Below are positions 45,195 through 53,011 of a DNA stretch of 64,000 bases, in pieces. This DNA is from Alteromonas gilva (GTDB taxonomy: Bacteria; Pseudomonadota; Gammaproteobacteria; Enterobacterales; Alteromonadaceae). How positions within the stretch are numbered: the first letter of the stretch is position 1; each line of letters opens with the position of its first letter. Made by a program: the position numbers and the translations under genes. The stretch is from NCBI RefSeq assembly GCF_028595265.1, contig NZ_JAQQXP010000001.1, positions 1,302,001 through 1,366,000 of the forward strand, in the 5' to 3' direction. Below the pieces are notes generated by a model, which searched no databases, had not been told where the DNA came from, and saw only the letters and a list, made by a program, of their open reading frames with translations.

Positions 45195-45740
45195 ATGTCT
45201 ACCCATCAAAATGACAGGTCAAAACTGACCAGTGCCAAACATATTCAGATAGCGTCAATATTTAGTAGTAAAGAAACTGCCGACGATGCCATTGATGAGG
45301 TTGTGAAGTCGACAGACGTGGGCCAACAGCAAATCACCCTGGTGCAGCCCGGTGACACAGAGTTTAATCGTAAGCTCGAAGGCGACAGCAAAGCACTGGG
45401 TAAAATGATGTGGTATTCGCACCTGATCCTCGGTGCCTCAGGTCTGGTGGTCGGGCTCATCATTGCCTACTTGCTGGTCGCTTACGGACCCGCCTTAACC
45501 CAGCAAAATCCCACTGCAACCTATATTGCGATGGTATCACCAGGCATATTTACCGGTGTATTCGTTGCTGGTTTATTAAGTTTACGGCCGGATCGGACGC
45601 AAATTATCGACGTGGTGCGTCAGGCTGTTAAACGGAGCCAGTACGCGGTGGTCGTGAACCTGCGAAAAGATCAGTCTGTATCGCGCATTAGTGAATTGTT
45701 TAGCCGCAACAGCAATAAGGTTGTTGAGTCTATTCAGTAA
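45195..45740 (+). CDS. Hypothetical membrane protein with two helices
   Basis: A 181-residue protein. The N-terminal part has a stress-protein-like beta-alpha pattern (KHIQIASIFSSKETADDAIDEVVKSTDVGQQQITLVQPGD); it is followed by two membrane helices (HLILGASGLVVGLIIAYLLVAYG and YIAMVSPGIFTGVFVAGLLSL) and a cytoplasmic tail with VVNLRKDQSVSRISELF. The layout recalls proteins with a YflT/general-stress N-domain, but the match is weak. ATG 45195 has GGAGGA upstream. It ends at a strong terminator and is monocistronic. Confidence 0.7.
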   Translation: MSTHQNDRSKLTSAKHIQIASIFSSKETADDAIDEVVKSTDVGQQQITLVQPGDTEFNRKLEGDSKALGKMMWYSHLILGASGLVVGLIIAYLLVAYGPALTQQNPTATYIAMVSPGIFTGVFVAGLLSLRPDRTQIIDVVRQAVKRSQYAVVVNLRKDQSVSRISELFSRNSNKVVESIQ

Positions 45741-45767
45741 AGGGGTATGTGTTCCCTTTCCCGTTTT

Positions 45768-45798
45768 GCCCACAGTGTTTGCTGTGGGCTTTTTTTTA
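45768..45798 (+). terminator. Strong intrinsic terminator
   Basis: GCCCACAG (45768-45775) pairs with CTGTGGGC (45782-45789), followed by TTTTTTTT. Confidence 0.9.
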
Positions 45799-45892
45799 TG
45801 CGGTCGCGCGCAGAAATGATTATCGACACTTTTTAAAATAATCAAATATCGTAGTATAGGCATAGTTTAACTACATTTGGCTGACAATCATT

Positions 45893-46522
45893 ATGGCTAT
45901 CCACGAAATCACACACCCGCTTATTCAACATAAAATTGGTTTAATGCGTGAAGCTTCAATCAGTAGTAAAGACTTTCGCGAACTCGCTGCTGAAGTGGGA
46001 AGTTTGCTGACCTATGAAGCAACCAGACACTTGCCAACAGAGACCGTAAACATAAAAGGCTGGACAGGGGAGGCCTTGCAGGTAAAGAGTATCAAAGGTA
46101 AAAAAATCACTGTGGTGCCTATTTTGCGTGCAGGGCTGGGGATGCTGGAAGGAGTTCTGAATTTAATTCCTAATGCAAAAATCAGTGTGGTGGGGCTTTA
46201 TCGCAATGAAGAAACATTAAAACCGGTGGCTTATTTTGACAAAGTGGTGAAGCAAATTGATAAACGTACAGCATTAATTGTTGACCCAATGCTGGCGACT
46301 GGCGGAACACTTATAGCCACCATTGACCTGCTCAAAGCCAAAGGGTGTCAGAACATCTCAGGATTATTTTTAGTTGCCGCACCGGAGGGGATCAAAGCGG
46401 TTCAGCATGTTCACCCCGATGTTGAAATTTATACCGCGTCAATTGATCAGCGACTAAACAAAAAAGGCTATATTTTGCCGGGGTTAGGCGATGCCGGAGA
46501 TAAAATATTCGGCACACGTTAG
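45893..46522 (+). CDS. upp: Uracil phosphoribosyltransferase
   Basis: Pyrimidine salvage enzyme making UMP from uracil and PRPP. The 209-residue length is exact for the family. The PRPP loop is VDPMLATGGTLIATIDLLKAKG; further signatures are PILRAGLGMLEGVLNLIPNAKI near residue 80 and the uracil-binding YILPGLGDAGDKIFGT at the C-terminus. No uracil permease gene is adjacent, and it is followed by an AT-rich gap before the LacI regulator. Confidence 0.96.
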   Translation: MAIHEITHPLIQHKIGLMREASISSKDFRELAAEVGSLLTYEATRHLPTETVNIKGWTGEALQVKSIKGKKITVVPILRAGLGMLEGVLNLIPNAKISVVGLYRNEETLKPVAYFDKVVKQIDKRTALIVDPMLATGGTLIATIDLLKAKGCQNISGLFLVAAPEGIKAVQHVHPDVEIYTASIDQRLNKKGYILPGLGDAGDKIFGTR

Positions 46523-46651
46523 CGGCAATAATGTGTGGCGTGTTGAAAATAACAGCATAGACACTGGCTTATCGTAAAACTAAAAAGCATAAAAAGGTTA
46601 AACGATTTAGAAACTTTAACATATTGTTTTATGCTAAAATTATTGTTGATT

Positions 46652-46666
46652 TTAAGTTAAACTTAA
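46652..46666. promoter_or_regulatory. 15-bp inverted repeat upstream of the LacI-type gene
   Basis: TTAAGTT-A-AACTTAA is a perfect inverted repeat 80 bp before the regulator start. It may be an autoregulatory site. The central CG typical of many LacI operators is missing. Confidence 0.25.
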
Positions 46667-46745
46667 CGCACTTAACGTTGTCTTAAGCTAATCGCGTCAA
46701 ACGTTGTTAACTTTTACCGCTGGTGTCGGAACAATAATAATTATC

Positions 46746-47765
46746 ATGAAAAAACTCACACTCAAAGATGTAGCAAAGCAACTCGGCGTATCGACCGCAA
46801 CCATCTCCAATGCGTTTAACCGTCCGGACCAGTTGTCAGCGTCGAAGCGCACTGAAATTCTTGATGCGTGTAAACGGATTGGTTACACCGGTCCTAACCG
46901 GGCGGCGCAAATTCTCCGTAAAGGGCAGTCCAACATTGTGGCATTGGTACTTGCCGACAGCCTTGATTATATGGTGACAGATCCGGTAGCAAATACTTTT
47001 ATCCAGGGCGTTTCCCGGGTGTTGCGGGAAAATCACAAACACCTTTTGTTGTATGCCGGTGACTCTGAGTCGATTATTGATGTAGTGGACTTTGTTGATG
47101 GTTTTATTTGTTATGGTGCGCCGCGTAACCCCGATCTATCTGTTCAACTTAAACAACAAAATAAGCCCGTTGTCACAGTCGATTTTAACCTTGAAGGCAG
47201 TCCTGCAATCAATATTGACAACGAACAAGCCAGTTATGAAATAGCCAAAGCAGCATTAAAGCCAGGCGATAAAGTGGCTATTCTCGGCTTACGATTAATT
47301 GAGTCACCGAACACGTGCCGAATTTACGACAGCCCATTACTCGATGCCGAGTCATCTATTACTCACCGGCGTCTGGACGGATATTTTCAGGCACTCAAAG
47401 AAGTAGATATTAAAGTTGAGTCCGACTGGATCTGGAACCTCCCTGAGAACGCGGGTATGTATGCAGTGCAGGCGGCCAAAGAAGTGTTGAGCTGTCATCC
47501 ACGCCCGAATGTTATTTTATGCATGAGTGACATTATTGCCCTGGAGTTGTTGCAATGCGCGTTGTCGATGGGCATCGACGTGCCGGGTGAGTTGAGAATT
47601 ACCGGATTCGATGGTATCGAAGAAGCCGCCAGAACCCGTCCTTACATGGCTACGGTATGTCAGTCCAGCGTTGAAAAAGGCATGCAGTCTGCCAGGTTAC
47701 TGTTGAGCGGCGAGAATAAAAGTATGTCATTGCCTTACGAAGTAAGGCTGGGCGAAACCATTTGA
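46746..47765 (+). CDS. LacI-family transcriptional regulator of the glucoside locus
   Basis: The N-terminal helix-turn-helix with hinge (MKKLTLKDVAKQLGVSTATISNAFNRPDQLSASKRTEIL) is typical, and the periplasmic-binding-protein-like sensor domain begins near residue 60 (SNIVALVLADSLDYMVTDPVANTFIQGV). I start at ATG 46746; the upstream frame adds 14 non-conserved residues. It converges on the GH97/halogenase/TonB receptor genes and most likely responds to a glucoside or maltooligosaccharide. The regulated genes are inferred from position only. Confidence 0.88.
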   Translation: MKKLTLKDVAKQLGVSTATISNAFNRPDQLSASKRTEILDACKRIGYTGPNRAAQILRKGQSNIVALVLADSLDYMVTDPVANTFIQGVSRVLRENHKHLLLYAGDSESIIDVVDFVDGFICYGAPRNPDLSVQLKQQNKPVVTVDFNLEGSPAINIDNEQASYEIAKAALKPGDKVAILGLRLIESPNTCRIYDSPLLDAESSITHRRLDGYFQALKEVDIKVESDWIWNLPENAGMYAVQAAKEVLSCHPRPNVILCMSDIIALELLQCALSMGIDVPGELRITGFDGIEEAARTRPYMATVCQSSVEKGMQSARLLLSGENKSMSLPYEVRLGETI

Positions 47766-47818
47766 GTGTTGGCTGAATAACAGGGCAATGCATTTTGCTT
47801 ATGCCCCGGGCAATTCAC

Positions 47819-49849
47819 TTATTGTACCGGGATGAACTCTATTGCCTGCCCACCGCCCGGTTTTAAATTCAAGGTCAGGGATTGGCCGGCATTAACCTGT
47901 TGTTCAACAATTTCGTAGTCCTCGGGATTGTTCTCCCAATGCGCATCGGGGCCGTCCTGGTAGCGGATCGCCTTATAGGTCACATGCGGATCAAGAAAGT
48001 TAAGTGCGAGGGAAAGAGTTCTGGGCTCTTCATTAGTCGTAGCGCCGACATACCAGTTATTACTGTGCTTATCCTGTCGCGCCGTCACTAAAAACTCGCC
48101 AATGTCTCCTTGCAATGCGTGACTTTGCTGCCAGTCTGTTGGCACTGCATCAATGAAGGCAAAGGCCGGATGACCAGCGTAATTTTCGGGCAAATCTGCA
48201 GCCATCTGTAGCGGACTGTACAGCGTCACGTAAAGTGCCAGCTGTTTCGCCAGTGTCGTTGGCACGCGGTTGTGCGGACGATACTTCTGGTAATCAAAAT
48301 TAAATATTCCGGGAGTGAAATCTATAGGCCCGGCAAGGCCACGCGTAAAGGGAATGATCACTGTATGATTAGGCAGGTTACCGGTATCCGGACTGCCACC
48401 GTTATACTCCATACCGCGCACTGACTCACGGGTCATAAGATTTGGATAAGTGCGTCGCAAGCCGGTGTCTTTAATTGTTTCATGGGCATTTATCATAATC
48501 TGATTAGCCGCCGCGGTTTTTACCACCCTGGCAAAATGACGCACCATAAACTGGCCATGGTGCCATTCTTTACCGTCTACGCGGGTGCCTACATAACCCA
48601 TTTTTACGGATTGAACTCCAAGAGCCTCATACAAAGAGAAACCGTCTTCCATTTGTTGCTCGTAGTAACTAATGCCTGCTGCGGTTTCGTGGTGACCAAT
48701 CAGTCGAAGCCCCTTGTCTATGGCATACTGACTGACTTTTTCAATGTCAAACCCTGCGGTGGCATCGGTAAAGCTGAATGTTGGGGCTCGCTCCCACCAG
48801 TTGCCTTCCCAGCCAGTATTCCAGCCTTCTACCAACACGCCGTCAATATCATGCTGACTGGCAAAGTCGATATATTCCATGGCACGTTTTGTTGTGGCAC
48901 CCTGTTTCGGACCCGGCGACCAGTCTTTTTCGCCAATGTGCATTTCCCACCAGATCCCCATGTATTTGCCAGGCTTAATATAGCTGGTATCGACCTGTTC
49001 TGCCGGCGGCTCGTTTAAATTAAGCAGCAACGAAGAGTTAAGTAACTCCACGGCTTTTTCGGCAACAGTAATGGTGCGCCACGGCGAGCTAAATGGCAGG
49101 TTGATATAGGCTTTGTCACCGTTTGCCCAGGGAACTAAATCAGCAGTGAAAGTAATTTGATTATCTGACTGGTTACGCAAGGTCATCGACGTATAGTCAA
49201 CCAATGCGGCTTCGTGCACAGCGACCGCGATCCCCGCCTGTTTGTCTTCCAGCGTGAGCGGTGTATGGGCGACATCAACGCTGCTCAGCGCTGAGTTCAT
49301 GTACTGATATTCGTAACGTTGGTCGCGGTAAGCCGGAATCCACCAGGCTGAAAAGTTGCGGTCAAAGGCAAACTCTGTGAGCTCATTAGTAACAGTAAGC
49401 TGAGCTGGGTTGTTATCCGTTTCAGGTAATGTGTAGCGTAAACCCAGCCCATCATTAAATACCCGAAATACATAGCCAATGCGGCGTTCAGGACTGGCTT
49501 TTTCAGCCAGAGCCAGCGTTAACTGTTTGTAGTGGTTGGTGATGACGGCTTGCTCCCCCCAGACTGGCTGCCATTGCTGGTTGGTGATACTGACGTCGGC
49601 ACTCTCAAGCTGTAAATTAGCCTGCAGCGGCGGGGCGTTTTTCAAAGCCAGGCCAAGTTTCGACCAACGCAATACCGGCTTATCGTTAAAGCTGAGCCGG
49701 TAATAGAGCGAGTCGCTCTCAAGTTTTACTTCTAACAGCACCTGCTCATCAGGCGAAACAATTTTCCAGTATTTTTCAGCATCAGCATCAGCATGGGCAT
49801 GGAGGCTGAAAATCAACCATAAACTAACACTGATTATTAACCTTTGCAT
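47819..49849 (-). CDS. Glycoside hydrolase family 97, alpha-glucosidase-like
   Basis: A 676-residue exported glycosidase (signal peptide ending HAHA-DAD). Order: an N-terminal beta-sandwich (20-280), a catalytic barrel (about 290-560) and a C-terminal beta domain. Catalytic-region motifs are EGWNTGWEGNWW, GHHETAAG, INAHETIKDTGLRRTYPN and ESVRGMEYN. The Glu-bearing NAHE and GMEY segments correspond to the inverting, calcium-dependent SusB type; retaining GH97 galactosidases differ there. It should release glucose from alpha-glucans in the periplasm. It lies 6 bp after the halogenase gene, at the end of the TonB receptor gene cluster. Confidence 0.9.
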   Translation of the reverse strand: MQRLIISVSLWLIFSLHAHADADAEKYWKIVSPDEQVLLEVKLESDSLYYRLSFNDKPVLRWSKLGLALKNAPPLQANLQLESADVSITNQQWQPVWGEQAVITNHYKQLTLALAEKASPERRIGYVFRVFNDGLGLRYTLPETDNNPAQLTVTNELTEFAFDRNFSAWWIPAYRDQRYEYQYMNSALSSVDVAHTPLTLEDKQAGIAVAVHEAALVDYTSMTLRNQSDNQITFTADLVPWANGDKAYINLPFSSPWRTITVAEKAVELLNSSLLLNLNEPPAEQVDTSYIKPGKYMGIWWEMHIGEKDWSPGPKQGATTKRAMEYIDFASQHDIDGVLVEGWNTGWEGNWWERAPTFSFTDATAGFDIEKVSQYAIDKGLRLIGHHETAAGISYYEQQMEDGFSLYEALGVQSVKMGYVGTRVDGKEWHHGQFMVRHFARVVKTAAANQIMINAHETIKDTGLRRTYPNLMTRESVRGMEYNGGSPDTGNLPNHTVIIPFTRGLAGPIDFTPGIFNFDYQKYRPHNRVPTTLAKQLALYVTLYSPLQMAADLPENYAGHPAFAFIDAVPTDWQQSHALQGDIGEFLVTARQDKHSNNWYVGATTNEEPRTLSLALNFLDPHVTYKAIRYQDGPDAHWENNPEDYEIVEQQVNAGQSLTLNLKPGGGQAIEFIPVQ

Positions 49850-49855
49850 GACGTG

Positions 49856-51394
49856 TTACTCCGTATTTCGGGGCGCGTAGCCAGGCGGGGAAAAATTCAT
49901 TAAACAGCCGCTGAAAAACGCTTCAAGTTCTTTTTCGGTATAGAGGTCGCCCTGACCGGGTTGATTGGCACCGAGGGCCGGAAAGGCGCCGTATCCGGCC
50001 AACAGGCAGTGCCATGATGTACTGCCAAAATGTGAATCAAGTTGTTGGCGCTTAATTTCTGCACGCAGATCGCCACGCCGGTACCAGACATCTAAAATCT
50101 GTAGCAGCGATTCTGACAGATATTCATTGTGACGGTTGGCCTGCCAGTATTCGCTGTCACTGCGGGTATTGAGTTTATAATGGGCGACAATGTAATCGCG
50201 CACCCGCTCAAAACGCTTACTGACTAACTGGTTATAGCGGTGTTGCTGCTGTTCACCGAGACCGCCATCATTAACGGTGTCGATAAACTGCTCCACACTG
50301 GTTTGCACTAAATGCAATGCGGTGGCTTCCAGGGGCTCAATAAAACCCTGCGACAGACCTAACGCCAAACAGTTTCCTGACCAGTGCCGGGCTACCTGGC
50401 CGACGTTCATAGTCAGTGTTCGTAGATCGGCACTAGCTTCGTTTATCTGCAAGTGCTTGCACAGTTCGGTTGCGGCGCGCTCGTCATCAATAAAATGACT
50501 GCTGTAAACATAGCCATTGCCGGTGCGGTTGGTCAGGGGGATTTGCCATGCCCAGCCGTTTGACAGTGCCGTTGAACGCGTTTCTACCGGAGTGTCACTG
50601 AGCGCGGGCGTGGGGCACACCACGGCGCGATCATTATAGAGATTGTTGGCGAAAGATTTGAACGGTACCTTCAGAGTTTGTTGTAACAACAAAGATTTGA
50701 AGCCTGTGCAGTCTATAAAAAAGTCGCCTGTGATGATGTTGCCTTCAGCGGTTTGTAAGCCGGCAATATCACCATTGGGATGGCGCTGAACCGAGGATAT
50801 ATTGCCTGCCATGTAGTTAACCCCCAGCCGGGCTGCATGGCTTTTTAAAAACTGCCCCAGCAACGCAGAGTCGAAGTGATAGCCATACTCAACGCGAAAC
50901 GGGAAGTTTGCCGGTGTGACCGGACTGCGCCGGTATCGGGCAAGCCAGCCATTAAACAAAAAGTCGCCGGGGGTGGTGTTGACATCAAGGCCTAATCGCC
51001 GGGTATAACAATTAACATCAAAGGGGCGCTCGCTGAACGTATCCAGTTGACTAATAAACGGATGAGAGTAGGTGTTTATACCAGAGCCGGGACTCCAGTC
51101 GTCAAACCGAATGCTGACCTTATAGGTTGCATTACACGCAGGCATCCAGATACTTTCAGCAATGCCCAAATCGTTAAAAAAACGTTTAAGGGTAGGGGTT
51201 GAGCCTTCGCCGACACCAATAATGCCAATCTCCGGTGACTCTACCAGCGTAATGTGCACCGGACGAAGCGCGTTGTTATCTGCTGACCAGTGGGTAGCCA
51301 GTAAATTAGCCGCCATCCAGCCAGCGGTGCCGCCGCCGGCAATGACAATGCGCAGCGCCTGGCTGTTGTCCTGTGTTGGCGTTTTGCTGGTCAT
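49856..51394 (-). CDS. Tryptophan-halogenase-family flavoprotein (second copy)
   Basis: A 512-residue FADH2-dependent halogenase-like protein. The FAD fold is IVIAGGGTAGWMAANLLATHW, the family motif WxWxIP appears as GWAWQIPL, the catalytic Lys aligning with PrnA K79 is in ATYKVSIRF, and the Glu aligning with PrnA E346 is in FIEPLEAT. It overlaps the upstream halogenase gene by 4 bp (ATGA). Members next to TonB receptors in marine bacteria have no demonstrated substrate; halogenation of a free or bound aromatic group or a sugar-linked role are open. No flavin reductase gene is nearby. Confidence 0.88.
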   Translation of the reverse strand: MTSKTPTQDNSQALRIVIAGGGTAGWMAANLLATHWSADNNALRPVHITLVESPEIGIIGVGEGSTPTLKRFFNDLGIAESIWMPACNATYKVSIRFDDWSPGSGINTYSHPFISQLDTFSERPFDVNCYTRRLGLDVNTTPGDFLFNGWLARYRRSPVTPANFPFRVEYGYHFDSALLGQFLKSHAARLGVNYMAGNISSVQRHPNGDIAGLQTAEGNIITGDFFIDCTGFKSLLLQQTLKVPFKSFANNLYNDRAVVCPTPALSDTPVETRSTALSNGWAWQIPLTNRTGNGYVYSSHFIDDERAATELCKHLQINEASADLRTLTMNVGQVARHWSGNCLALGLSQGFIEPLEATALHLVQTSVEQFIDTVNDGGLGEQQQHRYNQLVSKRFERVRDYIVAHYKLNTRSDSEYWQANRHNEYLSESLLQILDVWYRRGDLRAEIKRQQLDSHFGSTSWHCLLAGYGAFPALGANQPGQGDLYTEKELEAFFSGCLMNFSPPGYAPRNTE

Positions 51395-52881
51395 AGTGAG
51401 GTGTACTGCGAAATAAACGTATCATGCGCCAGGAGTTTGGCCAGCGGTTGGTGTTTGGCATGATGGATTTGCCGCATGGCATCAAGCAGCGCCTGGCTGT
51501 CCATGGCGTCGGCGGCCGGGTGATAGTCGGCAGGGAACAAACCTTGCCCCATCATGACCTGTACCCAGGAAGCATCGCGGAAGATATCGCTTTGTTCATT
51601 AAAAATAGCCGCGGTGTCTTTAAAGGCGGCTATTTTTTGCTCCAACCGAGTGGGGATTGACATGTTGCGCATATCCCGCCAAAAGTCAGAATCGTCGCGT
51701 TCGTTGACATGGTAGTGCAAAATAATAAAGTCGCGAATGGTCTCAAACTCATGCTGCGATTCAGCGTTATACAGGTCGGTCATCGCCTGTGAAATGCCCT
51801 GATTGGGGAACATCTTCATGAGGCGGATAATGCCCGACTGGATTAGGTGAATACTGGTAGACTCAAGGGGCTCTAAAAAACCACTGGATAAACCAATGGC
51901 AACGACATTTTTACACCATTGCTGTTCGGTACGCCCGGTTTCAAAGCGTATCGTCCTTGGCTCGCCAATGGCTTTGGTATCGAGATTGGCCAGCAGGGTG
52001 TTTGTGGCGTGCTCATCGGTTAAGTATTTTGAGCTGTAGACGATGCCGTTGCCGTTACGGTGAGTTAACGGGATACGCCACTGCCAGCCAACCGGATGCG
52101 CAATACTGCGCGTATACGGCAAAGTTTTATCATGCCGCTCGCTGGGCACAGCCTGGGCAGAGTCAGCGGGTAACCAATGGCTCCAGTCTGCGTAATTTAC
52201 CCCTAATGTCTGGCGAATCAACAGGCCTCGTAGTCCGGTGCAATCAATAAACAGATCGCCCGTTATCTGCTTGCCATCCTGCAGTTGCAGCGCCGTAATA
52301 AAGCCGTCTTCAGTGCTTTGTTGGACGTGTTCGATAATACCTTCGGTACGGGTAACACCGGCTTGCTCTGCAAGCTTACGTAAAAACTGCCCGTACAGGG
52401 CCGAATCGAAGTGATAGGCATAAGGCATATCATAGAGCGGATTCTGGGTGTTAATTTTATTGAATTTGCCCGCCTCACAGGCCAGATAATTAAGGTCAAA
52501 ATCCCACAGTGACTGCGCCATGTTGGCTTGTTGGGCTTTCAACCAGTAATGATGAAAACTACAAAATCCCATGGTGGTGCCTGGCGCGCCAAAGGTGTGA
52601 TAATAGCTCTCACCCGGTACCCGCCAGTTTTCAAACTTTATGGCCAGCTTTATGGTGCCGTGCGTTTCACGCAGGAACGCCTTTTCGTCGATACCTAAAA
52701 AACGGTTAAAGGTTTGGATAGGCGGGATTGTGGCTTCACCGACGCCGACGATACCAATCTGTTCTGACTCAATAAGCTCTATGCTTACCTTATCACTAAG
52801 CACTTTTCTGAGCAGTGCTGCGGTCATCCAGCCAGCGGTGCCGCCGCCGGCAATCACCACTTTTTGTACCGGTGTCGCCAT
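51391..52881 (-). CDS. Tryptophan-halogenase-family flavoprotein (first copy)
   Basis: A 496-residue protein with VVIAGGGTAGWMTAALLRKVL at the N-terminus, GVGEATIPPIQTF, the Lys in GTIKLAIKF (PrnA K79), GWQWRIPL (WxWxIP motif) and FLEPLESTSIH (PrnA E346 region), so all catalytic positions I can check are kept. It differs clearly from the downstream copy, so the pair is an old duplication. It starts 130 bp after the TonB receptor stop, beyond a strong terminator, and is coupled to the second copy by a 4-bp overlap. Confidence 0.88.
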   Translation of the reverse strand: MATPVQKVVIAGGGTAGWMTAALLRKVLSDKVSIELIESEQIGIVGVGEATIPPIQTFNRFLGIDEKAFLRETHGTIKLAIKFENWRVPGESYYHTFGAPGTTMGFCSFHHYWLKAQQANMAQSLWDFDLNYLACEAGKFNKINTQNPLYDMPYAYHFDSALYGQFLRKLAEQAGVTRTEGIIEHVQQSTEDGFITALQLQDGKQITGDLFIDCTGLRGLLIRQTLGVNYADWSHWLPADSAQAVPSERHDKTLPYTRSIAHPVGWQWRIPLTHRNGNGIVYSSKYLTDEHATNTLLANLDTKAIGEPRTIRFETGRTEQQWCKNVVAIGLSSGFLEPLESTSIHLIQSGIIRLMKMFPNQGISQAMTDLYNAESQHEFETIRDFIILHYHVNERDDSDFWRDMRNMSIPTRLEQKIAAFKDTAAIFNEQSDIFRDASWVQVMMGQGLFPADYHPAADAMDSQALLDAMRQIHHAKHQPLAKLLAHDTFISQYTSL

Positions 52882-52972
52882 GCATGTTCCTAATGAGTAA
52901 GTAAAAAGACTGTGCTTTTGACTCTAGCTAATTAAGAGCTAAAAGCAAAACCTATTATAGTTGACAAAGAAA

Positions 52973-53000
52973 AGCCCCGTTAAGCATGCTTAACGGGGCT
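52973..53000 (-). terminator. 28-bp perfect palindrome, terminator of the TonB receptor gene
   Basis: The two arms AGCCCCGTTAAGCA and TGCTTAACGGGGCT are perfectly complementary and adjacent; on the minus strand they are followed by TTTTCTTTG. It sits 12 bp after the receptor stop and before the halogenase genes, so it should lower or separate their expression. Confidence 0.85.
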
Positions 53001-53011
53001 CACAAGCTCGC

